Positions 10,106-19,081 of a DNA stretch of 64,000 nt are shown here, one piece after another. A model generated the notes under the pieces. It saw only the letters and a program-made list of their open reading frames with translations, did not search any database and was not told the DNA's origin. The translations under genes were made by a program, and so were the position numbers. Each line of letters starts with the position of its first letter. Position 1 is the stretch's first letter. The stretch is from Branchipolynoe longqiensis. Lineage: Eukaryota > Annelida > Polychaeta > Phyllodocida > Polynoidae. Where the stretch lies: positions 136,919,012 through 136,983,011 of the forward strand of contig CM059187.1 in NCBI GenBank assembly GCA_030323885.1. The letters run 5' to 3'.

Positions 10106-12819
10106 AAGGCTCCAGCCCGCTGGACGCCGGCGGAGATAAGGAGCCTGAACCCCCATACAGCAACAAAGCCCAGACGGTATGGAATAACAGTAACAACATC
10201 ATCACTAACGATAACGGCGACTACAGCGAAGGCAGAAACGGAGTGCCACGCCCACTCCCGACCCCTGACAAACCATCCTCTGACTGGGAGGATGTAGTAT
10301 ACTGTGACACATATGACCGCACACGGCGTGACCTAAATACCAACCCACCGCCTGACGTAAATGCCCAAATGACATCCCACATTGACCTAATGGACTGTGT
10401 GTGCGCCGACGTATCAGACTGCTCGGTATGCAACACCGTCGACACCACGGATGGCGATAGCACAGATGAGACCGACGGACACCGCTCCAATGACCAACAC
10501 GACCCACATCCCAGTACCAACCACAGCATGTCACACCAAACTGACCTCTCCCGGTGCGTATGCGCGGATGAATCCGACTGCAGTGTCTGCAATGATACAG
10601 CAGAGCAATCCTACGGTCACGATGACGACGACAACCGTGGGAGCCCCGCCCCCACGACAGCCGGCGACAGCAAAGGGAGAGGAGGCACGAAGCGCCAACG
10701 GCTGAGCAGCGGTGAGCATTCCACGGTACATGACGACAGCAGCACGCAGTGCAGCAGCGAACCACCAGGAGGCGGCACACGCGCCCCCACCCCAGCCGCC
10801 ATAGGCGGCCGCTACCCATGTCAACAGCAAGGTGGCGCCACCAAACAAGATGGAGGCCACCAAAACAATAACAATAACAACGGGACCGGTGACAGCACGC
10901 ACCTCGGACATGCCCCACCTCACGTCAGCCACCATGATACCGGCCACAACAACCACAACCCCAGCCGCAACCACAGCGAGGGATACCACGGAGCAAAGCG
11001 CACTAAGGTCGAAACAACCGGACACAGCACACACCCCCACACCGACGAGGGTGACACCGAAGGCGCCAACAGAGCATACGTCACCTTGCCCATAGTGTCG
11101 CCCAGCGAATACCGCGCCACCATCAACGGCATCTGGCCACACCCACTACAAAGCCAGTGGGGACGCCACCCCGACTACCTCGCAATATACAACGAGGTCC
11201 GTCGAACGGCACTGCCAAACTATATGGCGGCGAAAATACCGGTACCGCCCGGTCTTAACATACCGCAATGGAGGAAGATGCTCGCAGATTACCACGACAA
11301 TGAAATAGTCGACTACTTGGAGTTTGGCTGGCCCGCGGACTACACCGCGGGCACCGCCCCAACCCCGACCGCCACCAACCACGCCAGAGACCCGGCGGAG
11401 CTCGACGCCATAAGGACATACATAGCAACGGAGATGGCACACGGCCCCTTCCAAGAACCGCCCTTCGCCCCATGGAACCAGGTCAGCCCACTCATGACGC
11501 GTCCAAAGAAAAACACCACAGACAGGCGCGTCATCGTCGACCTCAGCTGGCCAAAGGGATCCAGTGTCAACGCAGGTATAAAGAAGGGACACTACCAAGG
11601 CCGCCCATGTACATATAGCCTACCAGGCATAATGGATGCAGCGGACGAGGTAACACGCATCGGCAGAGGGGCATACGCGTGGGGGGCGGACCTCGCCAGA
11701 GCATACAGGCAGCTCAGGACTTGCCCCCTCTCAACACCCCTCCTCGGGATAAAAGTCGACGGCAAATACTACACTGACCTCGCCCCACCATTCGGCTGCC
11801 GCACATCATCCATGGCCTGCGCCAGGACGACCAACGCAGTCGTCTACCTCCTCAGGAAACGGGGCCACGTGGTGTACTGCTACCTCGACGACTTTGTGGG
11901 CGTGGCACCCACGAAGCAAGACGCGGAGGCAGCATACCAGGACTGCCTCATGATCACGGGCAAGCTTGGCCTAGTGCTCTCACCGAGAAAATGTACACCC
12001 CCCACAAAGTCAATAGAATGGCTTGGATTTAAGATAGACATCAACGAGATGCAAGTAACCATACCAGCAGACAAGCTGGACGACGTCCTCAGAGAGTGCG
12101 AGAACTGGGCGGCCCCCAGACTGGCATCAAGGAAGGACATCCAAAAGCTAGCCGGCCGCCTCCAGCACATAGCGAGATGCGTCATCCCCGCCAGACGATT
12201 CATGGCAAGGATACACGAGGCCCTGAGGCAGGCCCCATTCGCTGGAAACCACTACGTCCCCGACGACCTCCGAGCCGACATCGGCTGGTTCCTGGAGTAT
12301 GCAAAACGATCAAACGGCCTCGTCCTACTTCCCAGCGAACCCAAAAACACATGGGTGATTGAATGCGACTCCACACTCGAAGGGGGCGGGGCATACTCCC
12401 CCACGGAGTACTACGCACACCAGTACCCGGACGACCTCAGGTCCAGCACCACGAACATTGCTCACCTCGAGGCGAAAAATCTGGTGGTGGCCCTCAAAGC
12501 CCTTGCCCCACCACACCCCGACAAATACCACATAGTGATTAACACTGACAATGCATCGAGCCAGCAAGTACTGAACATCGGCACAGGCCGAGACAAGACA
12601 CTCACTGCGTGCGCCAGGGAGATTTGGCTATTCGCCGCTACAAACTCCTGTGAGGTGGAGATACGACATAAGCCTGGACGAGACCTCATCCTGGCAGATG
12701 CCCTCAGTAGGCGTGCTACAGACAACAAGGCTCGGGCTGTCGCGGCGAAACTATGCAACAAGCTCGCAATATCTGAAATCACCGTAAACTTTAAAAATGT
12801 ACTCACTGCGGGCTTATAG
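10099..12819 (+). CDS. N2 ORF2, reverse transcriptase/RNase H
   Basis: The frame has 906 codons. Residues about 1-330 are low-complexity and hydrophilic, with a duplicated Cys motif (C100, C102, C108, C111 and C153, C155, C161, C164). RT follows, with motif A around D531 (GADLARAYRQL), PPFGCRTSSMAC, and the YLDD box starting at Y595. RNase H has D757, E791, D817 and D867 (LADALSRR). The frame opens with TTG inside the end of ORF1 and the first ATG comes only near codon 91. Expression by -1 frameshifting or reinitiation from ORF1 is therefore likely. The enzyme would make element cDNA from RNA. Confidence 0.92.
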   Translation: MLKGSSPLDAGGDKEPEPPYSNKAQTVWNNSNNIITNDNGDYSEGRNGVPRPLPTPDKPSSDWEDVVYCDTYDRTRRDLNTNPPPDVNAQMTSHIDLMDCVCADVSDCSVCNTVDTTDGDSTDETDGHRSNDQHDPHPSTNHSMSHQTDLSRCVCADESDCSVCNDTAEQSYGHDDDDNRGSPAPTTAGDSKGRGGTKRQRLSSGEHSTVHDDSSTQCSSEPPGGGTRAPTPAAIGGRYPCQQQGGATKQDGGHQNNNNNNGTGDSTHLGHAPPHVSHHDTGHNNHNPSRNHSEGYHGAKRTKVETTGHSTHPHTDEGDTEGANRAYVTLPIVSPSEYRATINGIWPHPLQSQWGRHPDYLAIYNEVRRTALPNYMAAKIPVPPGLNIPQWRKMLADYHDNEIVDYLEFGWPADYTAGTAPTPTATNHARDPAELDAIRTYIATEMAHGPFQEPPFAPWNQVSPLMTRPKKNTTDRRVIVDLSWPKGSSVNAGIKKGHYQGRPCTYSLPGIMDAADEVTRIGRGAYAWGADLARAYRQLRTCPLSTPLLGIKVDGKYYTDLAPPFGCRTSSMACARTTNAVVYLLRKRGHVVYCYLDDFVGVAPTKQDAEAAYQDCLMITGKLGLVLSPRKCTPPTKSIEWLGFKIDINEMQVTIPADKLDDVLRECENWAAPRLASRKDIQKLAGRLQHIARCVIPARRFMARIHEALRQAPFAGNHYVPDDLRADIGWFLEYAKRSNGLVLLPSEPKNTWVIECDSTLEGGGAYSPTEYYAHQYPDDLRSSTTNIAHLEAKNLVVALKALAPPHPDKYHIVINTDNASSQQVLNIGTGRDKTLTACAREIWLFAATNSCEVEIRHKPGRDLILADALSRRATDNKARAVAAKLCNKLAISEITVNFKNVLTAGL

Positions 12820-12859
12820 TAACCTGGGAAGCTCACACCCACTTGCTTTCTCTTCCCAG

Positions 12860-13815
12860 GTTACACAGACGAACAACACGAGCGGATCCTTCAGGTGTAC
12901 CTCGCGGGGCTGACCGCAGGTACCTGGAGGAACAAGTCGGTGCAGGCAACGCGCTACAACGACTTCATGACGAGGCACAGTAACAACTCGCTAGCGCCCA
13001 CACAATATGACGTGCTGGCGTACATGGTACATCTCAAGGACAACCTCACAACCCCAGGAGCGGCACTCAACTACCTGAGCGGAGCCAAGACCTGGGTCCA
13101 GCTACTCGGAGGTGACGTCTCAGCCTTCAGCACGTACCCGGTCGCTCTCATGAAGCGGGGCATCCAACGCCTCACACCTCATGTGCCCCGGCAGGCCCCG
13201 CCCCTCACACCAGCTGACCTCCGCCAGGTCATCCACTACCTCTCCTCGGCGGGACCCGCCGCACGAGTGCTGAAGGCAGCACTTCTGATAGGGTACAGCA
13301 CCCTCCTCCGCCAGGGAAACCTCGTCCACACAGGGGCTCCCACTGACCCTGGCCATGCACTAAAAATCCAAGACATCACGCCATCGCCGGCTGGCCTCAC
13401 CATCACCGTACACTCTACAAAGACCAGGTGGAGACTCGGCCAGGCATACAGGGTGCTAGTCCCTGCCATTCCCCGATCCCCATGCTGCCCCTTAGCAGCC
13501 TGGACAGCATATATCGCCTACCAGCAGCCGCCCCCACTTGGGCCGGCATTCATCGCGGTGGGCGGGGGCCCCCTCTTGGCGGCGGCTCTCCTGGGAGCCC
13601 TTAGGCTGGCCCTAACCGCCGCCGGAAACCCTCAGGCCAGCCGATATACGCTCCACAGCCTGAGGAGAGGGGGCGCCCAGGCATGTGCAGCCTCTGGGGC
13701 CTCCCTCGGGGAAATCATGGAGCTGGGGACGTGGTCCTCAGCCTCCGTGCACACCTACATCGAGAAAAAACAGATCACCACCGCCCCACGAGCCCTATCT
13801 ACCCTACTTGGTTAA
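12860..13815 (+). CDS. N2 ORF3, tyrosine recombinase
   Basis: The domain is about 318 residues with a full YR set: R139 (LLRQGN), H254-x-x-R257 (HSLRRGG), W280 and Y288, numbered from a GTG at 12895. Similarity to the N4 recombinase starts further up, at GYTDEQHERIL (12859). That point directly follows TTTCTCTTCCCAG, a splice-acceptor-like sequence, and there is no ATG nearby. The stop codon sits at the start of repeat B1. The protein would integrate circular element DNA by site-specific recombination. I chose the post-acceptor start because the upstream sequence is not conserved. Confidence 0.9.
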
Positions 13816-13969
13816 GGGCTCGTTATGGCCAGGACCACCAGCACTGGGACACATAATAAGGGGAGGGGAGATAACGAATGAACACATGACTAGCATCCTG
13901 GAAAAACTGTCAACATAATGTAAACGAAAGACGAATAAACCCACTATATACCTACACCTGTCTCCGCAT
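13812..13969 (+). repeat. N2 repeat B1, left part
   Basis: It begins at the YR stop (GGTTAAGGGCTCG) and matches B2 (17810-17979) without visible change up to TCTCCGCAT. The LINE L1 then interrupts it, and the last nucleotides of B1 (TGGTGAATTGT) are found at 17494-17504. B1 likely carries the 3' end signals of element RNA. Confidence 0.88.
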
Positions 13970-16900
13970 ATGGTATGCAGGTATAGCAATACCTCAGGGA
14001 GTTTGACGCCCCTGCCTTGCAGAGTTCTAAACCACTGCCTTGTGGTACAGGTCCTTGACAGAACCGAAGGCTAAGGGAGCAAACCCTAAACAGAAAACCA
14101 TGTCACTGTGGCAGCATTAAGGGCGGTTGATGTATGGAACTCCCAACATCTCCCGACCAGCCACTGCAGGGACAAATAGTTTTGCGCCTGTCTTGACATG
14201 TTCTTGCCGGTGTGAAACCTCTATTTGCTCCCCGAGAGAGTGCCGCTGGTAACTTGCAAAAGCCAGCAGCACTTCAACACTTTTGCAGGCAGCTTTCATG
14301 AAATGTACAACCGCACAAAACACCATACCGGCTCGGTCGTCGCCCGGGTTATCAAGGACCCGCGCTGCTCGAGCTCATCTTCCGTCGACAGCGGAAAATC
14401 AGCTAGGAGGAACACAACGCAACACAACACAACTACTGACAATTGCCCAATGGAACGTCAGGACTCTTCTCGACCGAGAAGCAGCTGACCGACCAGAAAG
14501 ACGTACGACACTAGTAGCAATGGAACTGGCAAAATACAACATCGACATTGCCGCCCTATGCGAAACAAGGTTCTCAGAGTCTGGTAGTCTCAATGACCTG
14601 GAATACTCTTTCTTCTGGAGTGGCAAACCCGAAGGAGAGAGAAGGGAGGCAGGAGTGGGCTTTGCTATCAAAAAGGACATCGTCACAAAGCTGATAGAAA
14701 TGCCACGGCCAGTAAGTGACAGAATCATGACGATGAGACTACCTTTGAGCAAGGACAACTTTGCTACAATTATCAGTGTGTACGCTCCAACAATGACAAA
14801 CCCAGATGATAACAAGGAGGCCTTCTACAACCAGCTGGCAAGTACACTCAGTGACATCCCTCACACGGATAAGCTACTGCTGATGGGAGACTTCAATGCA
14901 AGGATAGGAAGACAAAATGACAAGTGGCCCTTGGTCATGGGCAAACATGGAATCGGGAAATGCAACTCCAATGGTGAGCTCCTACTGGCTTTGTGCTCTG
15001 AGTTCGAACTGATAGTAACAAACACCATGTTCAAACAGAAGGATGAACGCAAGACCACTTGGATGCATCCTCGTTCCAGGCACTGGCATATGATCGACTT
15101 CATCATCACAAGGTGCCGGGATAAGATGGACATCCACAGTACTCGAGCCATGCGTGGAGCTAACTGCTGGACCGATCACCAGATGCTAAGGTCAAAAGTG
15201 GCATTCAGAATACGAGAAAAACACAACAGGCAAGGGACAAATAAACCGACAAAGCTCAACACAGCAAAATTAAGTACCATCAGTCACAGAGAGAGCTTCA
15301 AGCGGGAGATGGACAGCGCTCTCGCACAATGGGAGGAGAAGGAAAGCCCAACACCAGATGAGGAATGGGCAGCGTTGCAGCAGGTTGTATACAACACAGC
15401 TAAAACTTATCTCGGCAAGCCAGACAGAAAACATCAGGACTGGTTCGACCCCAACAATCAGGAGCTACAGAATCTTATGAGCAGAAGAGACCAAGCCCAC
15501 CAGAGAGTGTTGCAGACCAGGAACACTAGATCCACCACTGCAGCATACAAAGATGCCTGCAGATTGCTACAAAAATGCACCCGTGCATTGAAGTCAGACT
15601 GGTGGGAAATGAAGGCAGAGGAGCTGCAGAGAGCTGCAGACAGAAACAACATGAAGGGCTTCTACAGCGGACTGAAGGAAGTGTGGGGACCCGTGAAGAA
15701 GGGAGCTGTTCACCTGAAATCAACAGATGGAACGGAGACCTTTTCTGACAGCAAGAGAGTTGTGGCAAGATGGTGCGAACACTTCCAGAAGCTACTCAAC
15801 GTCCCTGGCGACATAGATCACGAAGCTCTGAACAACATCCAGCAGCGCATTACCAAAACATGCCTCGATGAGATTCCAACCATGGATGAGATGGCTAGAG
15901 CAATCGCCAGCCTGAAAGATGGCAAAGCACCTGGGGGTGATGGAATTCCTGCCGAGGTATGGAAGCATGGAGGAGACAATCTGCTCAAAAGACTGCACCA
16001 ACTAATCACCAATGCCTGGGAGGAGGGTTCTGTACCCCAAGCATGGAAGGATGCCAGCATTGTAACCATCTACAAGAAAGGTGATCGAACAGACTGTGGG
16101 AACTATAGAGGAATCTCTCTTCTTTCCATAGCAGGGAAGATCTTCGCCAGGATCCTACTCAACAGACTATCTATCCACATAACACCTGGTGTAGTTCCAG
16201 AGTCACAATGTGGCTTCAGAGGTAACCGGAGCACTGTGGATATGATATTTTGTCTCCGACAGCTACAAGAAAAGTGCATTGAGCAGGACCGACCACTGTA
16301 CATGGTATTTGTCGATTTCACTAAGGCATTTGATACAGTCGGGAGGACCGGGCTATGGCAGCTACTGAGGAAGTACGGATGCCCAGAGAAGTTCACAACT
16401 ATGATCGAGGCTCTACATACAGGAATGATGGCAAACGTTAGTGCTGGAGGGGAAGTCTCGGAATCATTTGGGGTTACCAATGGGGTCAAGCAAGGTTGTG
16501 TACTGGCCCCCACGCTCTTCTCCATCTTCCTATCAGCAATGCTAGACGAGGCTTTCCGAGACATGGGGGATGGCATCTATATACAGTCCAGACAGAGCGC
16601 TGACCTATTCAATGTCGCACACTTCAGAGCGAAGACCAAGACTACTCAGATACTGGTGAGAGAGCTACTATTCGCAGATGACAGTGCACTGGTTGCCCAC
16701 TCTGCTGAAGAGACCCAGAAAATAGTGGACGCTTTCTCCGATGCATCAAAGAAGTTTGGCCTGAAAATTAACATCAAGAAGACGGAGGTGCTGTACCAAC
16801 CCAACTCTACAAGAACCCGAGAGGAGGAGATCATGGTTGACGGAAACAAGCTGAACTCTGTTCCGGAATTCACCTATCTCGGATGCACTATATCAAGTGA

Positions 16901-17482
16901 TGGACGCATTGATGCTGAGATACAGAGGAGGATGGCCAAGGCTAGCGCATCTTTCGGCCGACTACGCCAGAGACTCTGGAACAACCACCATGTGTCCATT
17001 CGGGTCAAAGGTAAGATCTACCGCGCAATCGTGCTATCCACCCTACTATACGGAGCCGAGGCCTGGACAGCGTACAGACAGCAGGTGAAAAAGCTGCATG
17101 CCTTCATGATGCGACATCTGCGTTCAATCATGAGGCTAACCTGGAAGGACAAAGTGACGAATAAGGAAATACTCGAACGGATGGGGCTGCCCTCTATGGA
17201 AGATCTTCTGATCAAAAAGAATCTCCGGTGGACTGGACACCTCATGAGGATGTCATCAGACAGGCTACCAAAGCAGATCCTCTATTCTCAACTGTCTTCT
17301 GGCTACAGAAAGAGAGGGCGCCCCCGTCTCCGGTTCAAAGATACCATCAAGAGAAACCTGAAGCTGAGAGACATTAAGACCGACTCATGGACACAACTCT
17401 CACAGCAGAGAGCTAAATGGAGAGCGGCAGTCAAGTAATGAAAGCAGTCTTTGTCGCATCGCGACCGACAGCATGATGATGA
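13970..17482 (+). mobile_element. L1, full-length RTE-like LINE inserted in N2 B1
   Basis: The 3.5-kb element has a short 5' leader (13970-14282), one long ORF and a very short 3' UTR ending in ATGATGATGATG. It lacks a poly(A) tail. That tail style and the single endonuclease-RT ORF fit the RTE/BovB-like clade. It is bordered by the perfect 11-bp direct repeat TGTCTCCGCAT (13959-13969 and 17483-17493). The repeat belongs to N2 B sequence, so the insertion point is exact. The clade assignment comes from memory of motif style and is less certain than the LINE call. Confidence 0.88.
14283..17438 (+). CDS. L1 endonuclease-reverse transcriptase
   Basis: The uninterrupted 1051-codon ORF encodes an APE-type endonuclease from about residue 52 (TIAQWNVRTLLD), with CETRF, GDFNAR (near 202) and WTDHQML. 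The RT has VFVDFTKAFDT (motif A, near 675), GVKQGCVLAPTLFS (motif B) and FADDSALVAH from residue 797 (catalytic DD). A C-terminal region with RWTGHLMRM and RKRGRPRLR follows. The enzyme nicks target DNA and primes reverse transcription there. The first 50 codons have no recognised domain, so the true start could be an in-frame codon nearer the endonuclease. The copy looks capable of coding. The CDFP2-like style of the motifs supports RTE. Confidence 0.92.
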   Translation: MQAAFMKCTTAQNTIPARSSPGLSRTRAARAHLPSTAENQLGGTQRNTTQLLTIAQWNVRTLLDREAADRPERRTTLVAMELAKYNIDIAALCETRFSESGSLNDLEYSFFWSGKPEGERREAGVGFAIKKDIVTKLIEMPRPVSDRIMTMRLPLSKDNFATIISVYAPTMTNPDDNKEAFYNQLASTLSDIPHTDKLLLMGDFNARIGRQNDKWPLVMGKHGIGKCNSNGELLLALCSEFELIVTNTMFKQKDERKTTWMHPRSRHWHMIDFIITRCRDKMDIHSTRAMRGANCWTDHQMLRSKVAFRIREKHNRQGTNKPTKLNTAKLSTISHRESFKREMDSALAQWEEKESPTPDEEWAALQQVVYNTAKTYLGKPDRKHQDWFDPNNQELQNLMSRRDQAHQRVLQTRNTRSTTAAYKDACRLLQKCTRALKSDWWEMKAEELQRAADRNNMKGFYSGLKEVWGPVKKGAVHLKSTDGTETFSDSKRVVARWCEHFQKLLNVPGDIDHEALNNIQQRITKTCLDEIPTMDEMARAIASLKDGKAPGGDGIPAEVWKHGGDNLLKRLHQLITNAWEEGSVPQAWKDASIVTIYKKGDRTDCGNYRGISLLSIAGKIFARILLNRLSIHITPGVVPESQCGFRGNRSTVDMIFCLRQLQEKCIEQDRPLYMVFVDFTKAFDTVGRTGLWQLLRKYGCPEKFTTMIEALHTGMMANVSAGGEVSESFGVTNGVKQGCVLAPTLFSIFLSAMLDEAFRDMGDGIYIQSRQSADLFNVAHFRAKTKTTQILVRELLFADDSALVAHSAEETQKIVDAFSDASKKFGLKINIKKTEVLYQPNSTRTREEEIMVDGNKLNSVPEFTYLGCTISSDGRIDAEIQRRMAKASASFGRLRQRLWNNHHVSIRVKGKIYRAIVLSTLLYGAEAWTAYRQQVKKLHAFMMRHLRSIMRLTWKDKVTNKEILERMGLPSMEDLLIKKNLRWTGHLMRMSSDRLPKQILYSQLSSGYRKRGRPRLRFKDTIKRNLKLRDIKTDSWTQLSQQRAKWRAAVK

Positions 17483-17493
17483 TGTCTCCGCAT

Positions 17494-17504
17494 TGGTGAA
17501 TTGT
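17494..17504 (+). repeat. N2 repeat B1, distal end after L1
   Basis: TGGTGAATTGT completes B1 and abuts the A2 tip GCATGTT. The B1/A2 junction thus has the full palindromic arrangement GAATT-gtg-CATGTTA then TAACATG-ggt-AATTC. Confidence 0.8.
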
Positions 17505-17773
17505 GCATGTTAACATAACATGGGTAATTCGCCAGCGGAGATAGGCCCCCACATAACTGAGCTAATCCGACTCCACCCTCCACAAGAACACCCATACACA
17601 CAACCCCGACGCCCACCTAGCCTGAGACAACCTCCCCCCACCCTACGGGAGGAGACCCCCCCCCCCCCCCCATCTTCCACCAAAACACCACGTGACCACC
17701 CGAATCAGACCTCCCTCCACGGTCACAACTCCTCCAGCTGCCGGCCCGATAACACTACCACCACCTTCCTTTA
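17505..17773 (+). repeat. N2 terminal repeat A2
   Basis: This is a direct copy of A1. A unique 36-bp spacer (17774-17809) follows before B2. It supplies the internal copy needed for the split direct repeat structure. Confidence 0.9.
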
Positions 17774-17809
17774 CCCACCCACCCACACCTCAAAAGAATG
17801 AGTATCGAA

Positions 17810-17979
17810 GGGTTAAGGGCTCGTTATGGCCAGGACCACCAGCACTGGGACACATAATAAGGGGAGGGGAGATAACGAATGAACACATGACTAGCATCCT
17901 GGAAAAACTGTCAACATAATGTAAACGAAAGACGAATAAACCCACTATATACCTACACCTGTCTCCGCATTGGTGAATT
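17810..17979 (+). repeat. N2 terminal repeat B2
   Basis: It is a direct copy of B1, ending GGTGAATT-GT and abutting G1 protease sequence at 17982. It forms the outer 3' end of N2. Confidence 0.9.
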
Positions 17980-18486
17980 GTCTTTATTTTTGCTTACCAG
18001 ATGTTCGGCTCGCGAACTGTGTTCATCGCTGGGTGTGGAAATGTTCATCGGCACACTGGAATGCACCTCATCCTCATCGACCCGTGCAAACAAGTTCAAC
18101 ACAACATAAGCCTGCTTACTCAGAATCGGCTGACAGTTCTGCACAACTTGGAACTTGAAGTCTGTGCCGTCGATCCCGATCACTGCCTCACCATCTGGGG
18201 TGATCCGATGCCCCGAAAAAGTCAAAAGCGAACAGCGGGTGTTCGTCAGCCGACCTGGTGCCACTCTGTCAAAGATGTTCCTTGGCAGAACATTCGCCTC
18301 CGAACCAGTGTCGAGCTTGAACTTGACTGGATGACCGTTCACTCGGACTGTCGCATACCAGAGGTCATCATCCCGTCCTGTGCTGCGGTCAACAGCACCA
18401 ACAAACATATCCATCATCAATACATTGACTTCCGTCGGATCCGGGTCTTGCTCAGCATTGTGAGGGTCGGGCTCTTCGATGGTCAA
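17980..18486 (-). CDS. G1 aspartic protease region
   Basis: The minus-strand frame encodes a retroviral-type pepsin-like protease with the active-site motif KLDTGSEANVLP. The flap and C-terminal region fit Gypsy proteases with a long linker towards RT (HLVSKNKD). Translation runs into N2 at 17979, where the residues become N2 sequence. The protease would mature Gag-Pol. The frame is open over the domain. Confidence 0.85.
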
Positions 18487-19062
18487 TTCGTTGACCCTGC
18501 CCAGTCTGCTCCGGAAGACCTTCCCGAAGTGCCCGATCTTCTTGCAAGCACTTTTCTAACGTTAGATCAGCTGTCTGCACCATTTTGTTCCTTAAAGTCG
18601 TGTTATTCACGCCAGCCACTAACCAATCACGCAAGCCACTAACCAATCACGCAACAGCGATTCCTCCACCTGTCCATACTCGCAATCATTCACTCGGTCC
18701 CATAATGCAGTAATATACTTGGACATGTTCTTAGTAGCTTGGTTATGAGTATTAAAACGGTAGCATGTCATTATTAAGTTACTTTTACTGGTACAATACG
18801 CTTGAAATGCGTCAGTGAGCGGTCCAATCTTGTCTCGTTCTGCGAGCAGGATGGACATATTGGCAAAGACCTTTTGCGCTTCCTCGCCGGCGACGTGAAG
18901 AAAAATGCAACATTGCACTCGCTCTGCCTTCGTTACGACAACTGCAGCCGTGGCATATATATCATATGCTCTGATCCATGTTTTCCAGTTCGATCTTGCG
19001 TTATTACAGAGGATGAGCTGTCCTGGCGGCCTGAGACCTGGCAATGTGTTAGCGGGTGGCAT
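18487..19062 (-). pseudogene. G1 gag, broken by a 20-bp tandem duplication
   Basis: The start is MPPANTLPG at 19062, directly after the PBS. The capsid-like region has a WKTWIRAYDIYATAA block, common in Gypsy gag of invertebrates, and an MSKYITALWDRVNDCEYG block. A perfect 20-bp tandem duplication (18615-18634 and 18635-18654) shifts the frame. Downstream, a CKKIGHFGKVF stretch is a degenerate zinc knuckle in which the last Cys is replaced. Gag would form the particle. The break is shared with the copy at 47169-47208, so it predates the duplication. Confidence 0.82.
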
Positions 19063-19063
19063 T

Positions 19064-19081
19064 CTTCCACATCTGACACCA
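19064..19081 (-). promoter_or_regulatory. G1 primer-binding site
   Basis: TGGTGTCAGATGTGG directly follows the LTR end ACA on the minus strand. The TGGTGTCAG start suits the 3' end of a tRNA-Leu type primer. G2 has the same start at its own LTR end (26267), which supports the assignment. Confidence 0.7.

Larger units (their letters stand above)
8423..17979 (+). mobile_element. N2, complete Ngaro-type YR retrotransposon with nested LINE
   Basis: The layout on the plus strand is A1 (8423-8687), ORF1, ORF2 (RT/RNase H), ORF3 (YR), B1 (13812-13969 plus 17494-17504 after the LINE), A2 (17505-17773), a 36-bp spacer and B2 (17810-17979). This is the split direct repeat structure known for Ngaro elements. 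Without the LINE it is about 6.0 kb. All three frames are uninterrupted, and A1/A2 and B1/B2 are nearly identical, so the insertion looks young. It is GC-rich compared with its surroundings. No long target duplication is present, as expected for YR integration. Confidence 0.92.

Noticed and set aside
10205..11142. Long minus-strand ORFs opposite N2 ORF2
   Set aside because: They are antisense shadows of a GC-rich coding region. The plus strand carries the RT and RNase H motifs.
12798..12859. A simple intron linking the end of RT/RNase H to the YR in N2
   Set aside because: The possible donors at GTACTC and GTAACC are in the wrong phase for the acceptor, so I kept only the acceptor observation.
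17505..17979. A short non-autonomous MITE-like derivative of N2
   Set aside because: The piece is explained better as A2 plus B2 of N2. The upstream B1 end (17494-17504) and the L1 target duplication show continuity with 8423-13969.
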